A stretch of 64,000 nucleotides of DNA. It comes from Conexibacter sp. CPCC 206217. Lineage in GTDB: Bacteria > Actinomycetota > Thermoleophilia > Solirubrobacterales > Solirubrobacteraceae. Within the stretch, counting starts at the first letter, position 1, and every line of letters begins with the position of its first letter. The position numbers and the translations under genes were made by a program. The stretch lies in contig NZ_JAUTDO010000002.1 of assembly GCF_030646165.1 (NCBI RefSeq), forward strand, positions 558,001 to 622,000, in the 5' to 3' direction. The notes beneath the pieces were generated by a model that was not told the origin of the DNA, ran no database searches, and worked only from the letters and a program-made list of their open reading frames with translations. Positions 52,285 through 59,962 of this stretch are shown one piece after another.

Positions 52285-53982
52285 TCAGGCTCTCGATGCC
52301 TGCGCGAGCAGCATGTGGCCCATCGCGGTCGGCACGACGCCCTGCACGCTGGCGGTGGTGGCGGTCAGGTAGTTGGGGAAGAAGGCGTAGATCACCGGCG
52401 TCTGCTCGAGCAGCAGCTCCTGGATCTGGCCGGCCGTGCGACGCTGCGCCTGCAGGTCGGACTCGCCCATGTACGTTCTCAGCAGCCGCGCGTAGTCGGC
52501 GCTTCTCCAGTGCGCCGCGTTGCGCACTCCGCCCGGCGACAGCTGCGCGGTCAGGTACGCGTTGGGGACGCCGCGGCTGCCCCAGTCGCCGATGCCGGAC
52601 ATCACGTCCAGCTGGGGGGAGCTGCCGAACTCGCCGGTGCCGAGGAACGTGGCGGTGTCCTGCATCGTCAGTCTCAGGCGGATGCCGGCGTCTCTGGCGG
52701 AGTTCTGCGCCAACTGGGCGTAGGCGGCGTTGACGCCGACGTTCCAGACCGTCACCTCGAGGTCGAACCCGTCGGTCAGCCCGGCCTGCGACAGCAGCGC
52801 CTTCGCCTGCTCGATGTCCTGCGCACGCTGCGGGACGTCGGTGTTCGTCATCGGGAAGACCGGCGCGAAGGGGCTGTCGTTGCCGAGGTCCGCGTAGCCC
52901 TTCAGCAGCTCTCTGACCAGCTCGTCGCGGTTGAGCGAGAGCGCCAGCGCGCGCCGCACGCGCGGATCGTCGAGCGGCGGTCTGTCGGTCCGCAGCGTCC
53001 AGTTCGAGTGGGCGGCCGACTTGATCGCGTTGACCGTGAAGCGCCCGTCTCTTCTCAGCAGCGACTGACCGGCGCCGACGCTGAAGCTGCCGATCAGGTC
53101 GACGTTGCCCGCCTGCAGCGCGAGCACCATCGCGACCTCGTCCTCGAACAGCGTGTATTCCAGGCGGTCCGCCAGCGCAGGCTCTCCCCAGTAGTCGTCG
53201 TTGCGCACGAACGACGCCCGCACCTTGGGGGTGTACGACTCCTTTCTCCACGGGCCGGTGCCGATGAACGTGCTCTCCCAGTCGCCGTCGTAGTCGGCCG
53301 GCAGGATGATCGCGCTGGAGTTGTCGGAGGAGACCAGCCACGGCCACGAGCCGTTGGCCTGGTCGAGCTCGAAGACGACCGTCGTCGCGTCGACCGCTCT
53401 GGTGCCGCCCGGGGAGAGGATCCCGTCGAAGACCTCGAGCGCGTTGGTGCCGTTTCTCGGGTCGGCGAGGCGGTTGAACGTCGCCGCCACGTCTCTGGTC
53501 GTCATCGGCCGGCCGTCGTTGAATCTGACGCCCTGGCGGATCTTGAACGTCCACACGCTGGAGTCGGCGTTCGGCTCCCAGCTCTCGGCGAGCACGGGCT
53601 TGAGGTCCGGCTCGCCGTATGAGAGCGCGAGGTACTCGCCGGTCTGCGACAGCAGCGTCACCGAACCGGTGTCGCCGAGCTTGAGCGGGTCGACGGCGCG
53701 ACCCGGCGTGATCGCGCCGGCTCTCAGCAGGCCGCCTCTGACGCCCGCGCCGGTGCCGCCACCGGTCCCGGTGCCGGCGCTCGGGCCGTCGTCGCTGCCG
53801 CATGCGCTGAGCACCGCCGCGACCGCCGGCATCGACATCCCGAGCACCGTCGCCCGCCGCACGAAGCCGCGGCGGTCGACGCGAGCCGCCAGCAGCTCGT
53901 CGATCAGGTGGTTCTCCAACTCACTGTGCTGGCTGCGCATCTGCGCAAGCCGCGCGTCCTCTCGCAACATCGCCACTCCCAT
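52285..53982 (-). CDS. Peptide-type ABC binding lipoprotein with Tat-like signal
   Basis: A 565-residue SBP_bac_5 family binding protein. The signal lies unusually far in: about 35 residues precede a twin-arginine-like motif (DRRGFVRRATVLGM) and a lipobox (VLSAC), suggesting export by Tat followed by lipidation; in-frame starts at later Met codons (residues 5 and 15) would shorten the lead. Mature motifs include LLSQTGEYLAL, WTFKIRQGVRFNDGRPMT, DVAATFNRLADP and VRRALALSLNRDEL. Sixteen of 44 arginines are AGA by my count. First gene of the nine-gene operon. Ligand unknown; its genes suggest an acidic sugar derivative, opine or peptide. Confidence 0.88.
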   Translation of the reverse strand: MGVAMLREDARLAQMRSQHSELENHLIDELLAARVDRRGFVRRATVLGMSMPAVAAVLSACGSDDGPSAGTGTGGGTGAGVRGGLLRAGAITPGRAVDPLKLGDTGSVTLLSQTGEYLALSYGEPDLKPVLAESWEPNADSSVWTFKIRQGVRFNDGRPMTTRDVAATFNRLADPRNGTNALEVFDGILSPGGTRAVDATTVVFELDQANGSWPWLVSSDNSSAIILPADYDGDWESTFIGTGPWRKESYTPKVRASFVRNDDYWGEPALADRLEYTLFEDEVAMVLALQAGNVDLIGSFSVGAGQSLLRRDGRFTVNAIKSAAHSNWTLRTDRPPLDDPRVRRALALSLNRDELVRELLKGYADLGNDSPFAPVFPMTNTDVPQRAQDIEQAKALLSQAGLTDGFDLEVTVWNVGVNAAYAQLAQNSARDAGIRLRLTMQDTATFLGTGEFGSSPQLDVMSGIGDWGSRGVPNAYLTAQLSPGGVRNAAHWRSADYARLLRTYMGESDLQAQRRTAGQIQELLLEQTPVIYAFFPNYLTATTASVQGVVPTAMGHMLLAQASRA

Positions 53983-54127
53983 CAGTTCATCCGCTCGCTT
54001 GGACCTTCACCTCGGCGCCGGCCTGACGGGCGGCCGGCCCTCACCGGACGACGACCCCAAGCGCATCCGGCGAGCGGCGAGTGTAGGCGGGACACGCGAA
54101 TCCTGGCAATCGATGGATTGCATCCCT

Positions 54128-54146
54128 TCTATCGACTAGATCGAGA
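54128..54146. promoter_or_regulatory. Dyad element upstream of DUF6265-like gene
   Basis: On the minus strand it reads TCTCGATCTAGTCGATAGA, similar to the first half of the dyad at 55596-55627. It lies just upstream of a -35-like TTGCAT (54153-54158) of the gene at 54187 and about 145 bp from the divergent transporter operon. Candidate site for the LysR regulator at 54669; inference. Confidence 0.35.
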
Positions 54147-54152
54147 ACATCG

Positions 54153-54180
54153 TTGCATCAATCCGTCGAGCGAGTACGCT
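54153..54180 (+). promoter_or_regulatory. Promoter, leaderless type
   Basis: TTGCAT (54153-54158), 16-bp spacer and TACGCT (54175-54180) match -35 and TANNNT -10 elements. Only six bases separate the -10 from GTG 54187, so the transcript should be leaderless. Confidence 0.45.
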
Positions 54181-54186
54181 GGCGGC

Positions 54187-54672
54187 GTGACCAACCACGA
54201 TGACGAGGCGCCACTGGACGCGTTGGCGTTCATGGTCGGACGCTGGATCGGCGCCCGCTCGCAGGACGCCATCGAGGAGACGTGGACGCGCGTCTCGCGC
54301 GACGTGATGATGGGGATGTACTGCTGGTCGGGGCCGGGCGGCGTGCAGCTGTTCGAGTTCCTCACGATCGAGCCGAGCCCCAGCGGCGTGATGCTGTCGC
54401 TGCGGGCCTTCGGGCCGCACGGCCTGGCGCCGCGCCAGGTCGGTCGCCCGGTTCGCTGGCTGCTCGTCCGCTCGCGCGCCGACGAGGCGATCTTCGAGGG
54501 GCAGGAGGACGGGCGGCTCGCCCGCATCACCTACCGCCGCACCCACCCGGACCGCCTCTACACGTCGCTCGAGCGCGAAGCCGACGGGCGCATGGAGATC
54601 TTTCCCCAGCAGCACCGCGCCGCGCCGCTGCAAGCACCCGCTCCCGCCGACCGCGGCACGCTCCTCCCATGA
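54187..54672 (+). CDS. DUF6265-like small protein
   Basis: A 161-residue protein beginning with GTG 54187. LDALAFMVGRWIGARSQDAIEETWTRVSRDVMMGMYCWS in its first 50 residues matches the lipocalin-like DUF6265 family start (short hydrophobic-Trp motif, then Glu-rich strand), and LFEFLTIEPSPSGVMLSLRAFGP continues it. A Pro/Ala tail after about residue 145 is not conserved. Function unknown; such small beta-barrels may bind hydrophobic ligands. No signal peptide is seen. It is coupled to the LysR gene by an ATGA overlap and is divergent from the peptide-transporter operon. Confidence 0.65.
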   Translation: MTNHDDEAPLDALAFMVGRWIGARSQDAIEETWTRVSRDVMMGMYCWSGPGGVQLFEFLTIEPSPSGVMLSLRAFGPHGLAPRQVGRPVRWLLVRSRADEAIFEGQEDGRLARITYRRTHPDRLYTSLEREADGRMEIFPQQHRAAPLQAPAPADRGTLLP

Positions 54673-55592
54673 TCAGCAGCAACCACCTGCGCGTCTTCGA
54701 GGCGGTGGCGCGCGAAGGCTCCTTCGGCGGCGCCGCGCACGTGCTCGGCCACAGCCAGTCGACCGTCTCCCACCACCTCGCCGCGCTCGAGGAGCAGCTC
54801 GGGACGATCCTCTTCGTGCGCAGCCGCCGCGGCGTCGAGCTGACCGACCGCGGCCGCGTCCTGCTCGACCATGCCGAGCTGATCCTGAGCCAGCTCGTCG
54901 CCGCCGAGCGCGCCGTGCAGGACTCCGCGTCGCTGCGCGAGGGGATGCTGCGGATGTCGACCTTCGGCACCGCCGGGATGACGTTCGTGCCGCGGATCCT
55001 GCGCGCGTTCCGCAACGAGCACCCCGGCGTCGGCATCTCGCTGGAGCAGTGCGACATCCCGTCCGCCGCCGTCGACGACGTGCGCGAGCGGCGGCTCGAC
55101 GTCGCCGTCGTCTACACGACGCCCGAGTACTGGGTCCGCCCCGTCCCGGGCCTGTCGGTCGTGCGCCTCTTCTCCGACCCCTTCGTGCTGCTGCTGCCGG
55201 CCGGCCATCCCTGCGCGGACCGCGACGCGGTCGAGATCTCCGAGCTGGCCGGCGAGGGCTGGATAACCGCCAGCTCGGACGAGCATCCGTGCCACCGGCT
55301 GCTGATGCGCGCCGGTCAGCGCGTCGGCTTCGAGCCGCGCATCGCCGGGCGCACCGACGACTACACCGTCACCGGCGACTGGGTCGCCGCCGAGCTGGGG
55401 ATCGCGCTGATCCCGCAGCTGGCGGTGCCGAGGCTGCGCGGCGATCTCGCGCTCGTGCCGCTGCAGGGCGAGCCGGTCGCACGCGACGTCTCGGCGATCG
55501 TGCTCGGCGACGGCAGCTCCGTGGCGGCGACGGCGTTCATGCGCCACCTGCGAGCGATCACCTCGTGGGAAGAGGCCGTGCGCGGGGCGTGA
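54669..55592 (+). CDS. LysR-family transcriptional regulator
   Basis: A 307-residue LysR-type regulator: helix-turn-helix at residues 3-62 (LRVFEAVAREGSFGGAAHVLGHSQSTVSHHLAALEEQLG as a continuous block of the family), then an effector domain (LRMSTFGTAGMTFVPRILRAF, DVAVVYTTPE, ELGIALIPQLAV). It is co-transcribed with the DUF6265-like gene. Two related dyads flank it: one in the divergent region toward the transporter operon (54128-54146), one just after its stop and before the agmatinase gene (55596-55627), so it may control both sides. Confidence 0.88.
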   Translation: MISSNHLRVFEAVAREGSFGGAAHVLGHSQSTVSHHLAALEEQLGTILFVRSRRGVELTDRGRVLLDHAELILSQLVAAERAVQDSASLREGMLRMSTFGTAGMTFVPRILRAFRNEHPGVGISLEQCDIPSAAVDDVRERRLDVAVVYTTPEYWVRPVPGLSVVRLFSDPFVLLLPAGHPCADRDAVEISELAGEGWITASSDEHPCHRLLMRAGQRVGFEPRIAGRTDDYTVTGDWVAAELGIALIPQLAVPRLRGDLALVPLQGEPVARDVSAIVLGDGSSVAATAFMRHLRAITSWEEAVRGA

Positions 55593-55595
55593 CAT

Positions 55596-55627
55596 CGATC
55601 TTCTCGATTGATCGACACGAGAGATCG
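55596..55627. promoter_or_regulatory. LysR-type dyad before the agmatinase gene
   Basis: Near-perfect inverted repeat with inner arms TCTCG (55602-55606) and CGAGA (55618-55622) separated by 11 bases; the outer arms CGATC and GATCG continue it. It sits about 20 bp upstream of a -10 box TAGCAT at 55643-55648. Its left half resembles the element at 54128-54146. Probable LysR operator (inference). Confidence 0.5.
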
Positions 55628-55651
55628 AGGCCGGGCCGGGGCTAGCATCGC

Positions 55652-55671
55652 CGCCCCGCCCCTGCGGGGCG
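55652..55671 (+). terminator. GC-rich hairpin between LysR and agmatinase genes
   Basis: CGCCCCGC pairs with GCGGGGCG around a four-base loop (CCCT). It could terminate the LysR transcript, but since the probable -10 box (55643-55648) would start transcription at about 55655, it could instead lie at the 5' end of the agmatinase mRNA. No T-run follows. Confidence 0.4.
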
Positions 55672-55696
55672 CCCTCGAACTCGACAAGGAGCAGGT

Positions 55697-56650
55697 GTGG
55701 CTCAGGCTTCGTTCTCAGGATCGGCAGCGCCGACGTGTCGGCTGAGCTTGATCGGCTTCCCGTGGGACGGCGGCGCGTCCCTGGGCGCGCCCGGCGGCCG
55801 CTACGGACCCGACGCGGTGCGCGGGGCGATCGGCTGGTGGCTCGATCGCGTCCGCGGCGATCGCATCTGGGACGTCGAGGCGGGCGACGTCGTGGACCTC
55901 GGCGGCCTGCGGCTGCGCGATCGCGGCGACGTCGCGATCGCGGGCCATGACACCGAGGCGACCTTCGCGGCCGCCGCGGAGCTGATCGGCGCGGCGCATG
56001 ACGCCGGCGAGATCCCGATCGTGATCGGCGGCGACCACTCGATCACGATCCCCGCGGTGCAGGCGCTCGCCGACCGCTCCGAGCGCTTCGGCGTCGTCCA
56101 GCTCGACGCGCATCTCGATCTCGTCGACGACTCGCCCGCGCAGGGGCGGCTGTCGCAGAGCAGTCCGATGCGGCGGGCGATCGAGCTGGAGCAGGGTTCC
56201 GCGCGGCGGCTCGTGCAGATCGGGCTGCGCAGCTTCAACTACCCGGAGTTCCATGCCTGGTGCCGCGAGAAGGGCATCACGCAGCTGACGGCCGCGCAGG
56301 CGGTGGCGCGCGGCGCCGACCAGGTGGCCGAAGCGGCGTTGGCGACGGCGACCGCCGACGGCGCACGCCTGTACCTGACCGTCGACCTCGACTGCCTCGA
56401 TCCGGGCGTCGCGCCCGGCGTCGGTCACCAGGAGCCCGGCGGCCTCCCGTTCGCGTTCGTCAGCGCGGTCGTGCGCCGCCTCGCGCCGCACGTCGACGCG
56501 CTCGACGTCGCCGAGCTGAATCCGATGCGCGACCCGCTCGGGGTCACCGCCGGGATCGCGGCCCGCCTCGTGCTCGACTTCGCGGTCGCCCGCGCCCGCG
56601 CGACGGCCCCCGCGCTCGTCAGCGATCGTGTCGCGGACCCTGCGCGGTAG
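55697..56650 (+). CDS. Agmatinase/ureohydrolase family protein
   Basis: A 317-residue manganese ureohydrolase. It carries the three metal signatures in order: IGGDHSIT (about residue 112), DAHLDLVDD (about 138) and TVDLDCLDPGVAPGVG (about 232). The substrate-loop Glu/Asn region ELNPMRDP follows. It hydrolyses a guanidino compound to urea plus an amine; agmatinase, guanidinobutyrase or formimidoglutamase are the options. GTG 55697 is preceded by AAGGAGCAGG. Pairing with a basic-amino-acid decarboxylase gene (convergent) supports agmatine. Ends 27 bp before that gene's stop. Confidence 0.88.
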   Translation: MAQASFSGSAAPTCRLSLIGFPWDGGASLGAPGGRYGPDAVRGAIGWWLDRVRGDRIWDVEAGDVVDLGGLRLRDRGDVAIAGHDTEATFAAAAELIGAAHDAGEIPIVIGGDHSITIPAVQALADRSERFGVVQLDAHLDLVDDSPAQGRLSQSSPMRRAIELEQGSARRLVQIGLRSFNYPEFHAWCREKGITQLTAAQAVARGADQVAEAALATATADGARLYLTVDLDCLDPGVAPGVGHQEPGGLPFAFVSAVVRRLAPHVDALDVAELNPMRDPLGVTAGIAARLVLDFAVARARATAPALVSDRVADPAR

Positions 56651-56677
56651 CCGTCCCGCAGGCGTCGCCCCGCTCGC

Positions 56678-58135
56678 TCATGCGACCACGCGCAGCGTTC
56701 GCAGGGCGGGATCGGCGCAGCCGGTCATGCGCACGCCCGCCGCCGCCAGCTCGCACAGCGCCTCGACGGTGTCCGCGGCGATCAGCTCACCGGGAACGAT
56801 CGCCGCGACCCCGGGCGGGTACGGGGCGACCAGCTCCCCGGCGATGCGACCGGCGGCCGCCCTCAGCGGGACCGTGTCGTGTGCGGCCAGGAACGCCTCG
56901 CGCGGCGTCAGCGCGACCGGCGGCAGCGCGAGCGCGAGCGCCGTCGCGCTCGACGCGCCACCGCTGAGGCTCCCGTCCGCGCCGTCGGCGAGCGCCCGCT
57001 CCAGCGCGACGACGAGGCGGTCGGCGGCGCGCGCGTCGTCGGCGACCGTGATCAGCACGACGAGCTGGCGGGGCGCAGCCATCGAGACCTGCACGCCGGA
57101 CGCGCGCAGGCGCCGGTCCAGCTCCAATCCGCCGACGCCGGCCGCGCCGACGTCGATCACGAGCTTCAGCGGATCGCTCCAGCGCGCGCCCGGCGGGGGT
57201 GCTGCGGGATCGTCGCAGCGCACGCCCGGCAGCGCGTCGATCCGCAGGCGCAGCGCGGTCGCCAGCTCCAGCGCGGCCTGCAGGCGGGCGCTGCCGTCGC
57301 GCTGCATGAACGCGCGGGCGCGGTCGGCGCTCGCGAGCACCGCGGCGGAGGGGCTGGTGGTGTGCAGCGCGTCGAACGCCAGCTCGAGCCGCCCGCGGTC
57401 CGGCGCGCCCGGCCCGGCGAGGATGGCGGCCGCAGGCGTGAACGCCGGCAGCGTCTTGTGGAGGCTGATGACCGCGACGTCGGCGCCGAGCGACAGCGCC
57501 GACGGCGGCAGCTCGGGATGGAAGCCGAGGTGGGCGCCCCACGCCTGGTCGACCAGCAGCGGCACGCCGCGTGCGGCGGCATGCGCTCGCAGCGCGTCGA
57601 GGTCCGAGATGCCGCCGGTGTACGCCGGTTCGACCACGAGCGCGCCGACCGGGTCGGCGGCGGCCCGCAGCGCGGCCGCGAAGCGATCCGGGTCGATGCC
57701 GCCGACGACGCCGGCGGCGTCGATCTCCGGCACGACCCAGCGCGGCCGCAGGCCCGAGACGACGAGCCCGGCGAGCACCGACTTGTGCGCGTGGCGAGCG
57801 ACGACCAGCTCGCCGCCGTCACGCGCGAGCGCGAGGCAGAGTGCCGTGTTGGCATGCGTCGAGCCCTGGACCGAGAGGCGCGCCCAACTGGCTCCCCAGG
57901 CATCCGCCAGCGCCTCCTCGGCCTGGCGCAGCAGCCGTCGCGAGAGCCGCTGGTCCTCGACGCCGTTGAGCAGCTGGATGTCGTGGCGCAGCAGTTGCGC
58001 GAAGGGCATCGCGGCGCTGCGCTTGTGCCCCGGGGGCGCGAAGTGGGCGAGGTCGGCGGCCAGCACCTCGTCGAGCGCGTCCGCGAGCCGTGTCGGGGCG
58101 CTCGCGGCAGGCGGCGGCGAGATCGTCGTTCTCAT
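56678..58135 (-). CDS. PLP-dependent Orn/Lys/Arg decarboxylase (fold type I)
   Basis: A 485-residue aspartate-aminotransferase-fold decarboxylase. Motifs are HFAPPGHKRSAAMP near the N-terminus, QGSTHANTALCLALARDGGELVVARHAHKS split over residues 95-125, LVDQAWGAHLGFHPELPPSAL, and the PLP lysine in VISLHKTLPAF. The C-terminal domain has PYPPGVAAIVPGE. The family decarboxylates ornithine, lysine or arginine; agmatine from arginine would feed the agmatinase. ATG 58135 follows a -10 box TAGCGT by seven bases, so the transcript is probably leaderless. Divergent from the Lrp gene. Confidence 0.88.
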   Translation of the reverse strand: MRTTISPPPAASAPTRLADALDEVLAADLAHFAPPGHKRSAAMPFAQLLRHDIQLLNGVEDQRLSRRLLRQAEEALADAWGASWARLSVQGSTHANTALCLALARDGGELVVARHAHKSVLAGLVVSGLRPRWVVPEIDAAGVVGGIDPDRFAAALRAAADPVGALVVEPAYTGGISDLDALRAHAAARGVPLLVDQAWGAHLGFHPELPPSALSLGADVAVISLHKTLPAFTPAAAILAGPGAPDRGRLELAFDALHTTSPSAAVLASADRARAFMQRDGSARLQAALELATALRLRIDALPGVRCDDPAAPPPGARWSDPLKLVIDVGAAGVGGLELDRRLRASGVQVSMAAPRQLVVLITVADDARAADRLVVALERALADGADGSLSGGASSATALALALPPVALTPREAFLAAHDTVPLRAAAGRIAGELVAPYPPGVAAIVPGELIAADTVEALCELAAAGVRMTGCADPALRTLRVVA

Positions 58136-58142
58136 GACGCAA

Positions 58143-58148
58143 ACGCTA
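58143..58148 (-). promoter_or_regulatory. -10 box of the decarboxylase gene
   Basis: Minus-strand TAGCGT fits TANNNT and lies seven bases before ATG 58135, giving a leaderless transcript. No clear -35 element is seen. Confidence 0.4.
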
Positions 58149-58200
58149 CGGTCGCGATGCCCGCGCGCCCACGCTGTTCGCGCGCCGCGCCGGGCACCAG

Positions 58201-58218
58201 ACCAGACAAACGTCCGGT
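58201..58218. promoter_or_regulatory. Imperfect palindrome, candidate Lrp site
   Basis: ACCAGAC-AAAC-GTCCGGT: six of seven arm positions pair. It lies in the divergent region between the decarboxylase and the Lrp-type gene, about 30 bp before the proposed GTG start of the latter, fitting autoregulation. This placement also argues against the upstream ATG at 58157 as the lrp start. Confidence 0.45.
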
Positions 58219-58246
58219 CGTCGCCGATCTTCGCGAACGCGCGAGC

Positions 58247-58684
58247 GTGGTGCCGGTGGATCAGCTCGACCGGCTGATCGTCGAGGCGCTGGAGCGCGAC
58301 GGGCGCCTGTCGATGCGCGCGCTGGCCCGGCGCGTCGGGCTGAGCCCGAGCGCGACGATCGAGCGCGTGCGCCGCCTCTGCGACCGCGGCGTGATCACCG
58401 GCTTCGGCGCACGCGTCGACCACGCGGCGCTCGGCCGGCCGATCACCGCGTTCATCCGCCTGCAGACGCGGGCGCGCGACTTCGGCCGGGCGGCGCTGGA
58501 GTACCCGGAGATCGTCGAATGCCACCGGCTCACCGGCGGGGACGCTTTCATCGTCAAGGTCCGCGTCGCGTCGATCGACGCGCTCGAGCTGCTGATCGAC
58601 GAGCTGATGCGCTATGGCGAGCCGACGACCTCGATCGTGCTCTCGACCGCGTTCGAGCAGCGGCCGCTCACGCGACCGCAGTGA
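58247..58684 (+). CDS. Lrp/AsnC-family regulator
   Basis: A 145-residue regulator: N-terminal helix-turn-helix (LDRLIVEALERDGRLSMRALARRVGLSPSATIERVRRL) and a C-terminal RAM ligand-binding domain (GRPITAFIRLQTRA, EIVECHRLTGGDAFIVKVRV). Family members respond to amino acids. The start is uncertain: GTG codons at 58247, 58250 and 58256 and an ATG at 58157 are in frame; I chose 58247 because the family normally begins two to four residues before LDR. It lies between two arginine-metabolism-like genes and is convergent with the following hydrolase (3-bp gap). Confidence 0.85.
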   Translation: MVPVDQLDRLIVEALERDGRLSMRALARRVGLSPSATIERVRRLCDRGVITGFGARVDHAALGRPITAFIRLQTRARDFGRAALEYPEIVECHRLTGGDAFIVKVRVASIDALELLIDELMRYGEPTTSIVLSTAFEQRPLTRPQ

Positions 58685-58687
58685 CGT

Positions 58688-59962
58688 TCAGGCGCGGGAG
58701 CGGAAGCGGGCGCGCCGCGCCGCCTCGTCGGCGAGCGCGGCGAGCGCGCGCGTCCCGGCGACGATGTCGAGCTCGTGGCTGTCCTCGGCCGGGCTGTGGC
58801 TGACGCCTGCGCGACTGCGGACGAACAACATCGAGACCGGCACGCCAGCGCGCGCGAGCGCGACGGCGTCGTGCAACGCCCCGGACACGAGCTCGACGTC
58901 CGCGGCGACCGGAGCCTCGGCCGCCGCAGCCCTCACGGCGGCCGCGACGAGCGACGCGTCGAAGCTGACCGCGGGAAACGACCACACCGGCTCGACGACC
59001 AGCTCGACGCCCTCGTCGGCGGCGATCTCGCGCGCGACGGCGGAGGAGTCCTCGACCATCGCCGCAAGTCGCTCGTCGAGCGCGTGCCGCTCGTCGAGCA
59101 TCAGCGCCGCGCCCGCCGCGACTGCCGTCGCCACGCCGGGCGACAACGCCAGCGTGCCGCACGTCGCAAGGCCGCCGTGATCGCGCGCGACCTCGCGCAC
59201 GGCCAGCAGCAGTCGCGCGGCCGCCGCGCCGGCGTCGCGCCGCGCCTCCAGCGGTGTCGTGCCGGCATGACCGGCGGCGCCGGAGAAGACGAAGCGGCGC
59301 CGCGAGATCGCGACCGAGCCGGCCGGCGCGGCGAGCGCCGCGCCGGCCCGCTCGAGCACGGGCCCCTGCTCGATGTGGAGCTCGAGGAAGGCATCGAGGT
59401 CGGCCACGCGCGCGGCCGACCTGTGCATCGTCGTGACGTCGAGTCCCAGCTTGCGCACCGCCACGGCGAGCGTGACGCCGTCGCGGTCGCGCAGCCTCGC
59501 CGCCGCGGTCGCGTCCAGCAACCCGGTCGCGGCACTCGAACCGAGCAGGCTGTGCCCGAAGCGCGCACCCTCCTCGTCCGCCCAGTCGACCAGCCGCAGC
59601 GTCGCGCCGTCCCAGCGGCTGACACAGGCCGCGCGCAGCAGCTCGACGCCCGCCACGACGCCGAGCGCACCGTCCAGCCACCCGCCGTCCGGGACGGAGT
59701 CCAAGTGGCTGCCGACCGCGACCACCGGCGCGCCCGGCGGTCCGGTCAGCTCCGCCCAGACGTTGCCGGCCTCGTCGCGATCGATCGCGACCGGAAGACC
59801 GGAGAGGCGTTCGCGCAGCCAGTCGCGCGCGTCGCTCCAGGGCTTGGTCCACGCGACGCGCTGGGCGCCGGAGCGCGAGGAGGTCGCTCTCGCCAGCACC
59901 CGCAGGTCGCGCACCACCCGCCAGCCGTCGACGTGGTCGACGAGGCGCTCAGGCGGCGTCAT
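58688..59962 (-). CDS. M20-family amidohydrolase (carbamoylase/allantoate hydrolase type)
   Basis: A 424-residue metal-dependent hydrolase of the HyuC/AllC group. Metal-site motifs are VVAVGSHLDSVPDGGWLDGALGV, VDWADEEGARFGHSLLGSSAATG and LELHIEQGPVLE; near the C-terminus AGVSHSPAEDSH supplies the last His. It would release CO2 and ammonia from an N-carbamoyl amino acid, ureidopropionate or allantoate-like ureide. The gene begins inside the end of the arginine-deiminase-like gene (14-bp overlap), so the two act together; one attractive scheme is deimination of a guanidine to a ureido compound followed by its hydrolysis here. Confidence 0.87.
   Translation of the reverse strand: MTPPERLVDHVDGWRVVRDLRVLARATSSRSGAQRVAWTKPWSDARDWLRERLSGLPVAIDRDEAGNVWAELTGPPGAPVVAVGSHLDSVPDGGWLDGALGVVAGVELLRAACVSRWDGATLRLVDWADEEGARFGHSLLGSSAATGLLDATAAARLRDRDGVTLAVAVRKLGLDVTTMHRSAARVADLDAFLELHIEQGPVLERAGAALAAPAGSVAISRRRFVFSGAAGHAGTTPLEARRDAGAAAARLLLAVREVARDHGGLATCGTLALSPGVATAVAAGAALMLDERHALDERLAAMVEDSSAVAREIAADEGVELVVEPVWSFPAVSFDASLVAAAVRAAAAEAPVAADVELVSGALHDAVALARAGVPVSMLFVRSRAGVSHSPAEDSHELDIVAGTRALAALADEAARRARFRSRA

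Noticed and set aside
58157..58246. Upstream ATG 58157 as the lrp start
   Set aside because: It would add 30 residues not seen in the family and would place the palindrome at 58201-58218 inside the coding region.
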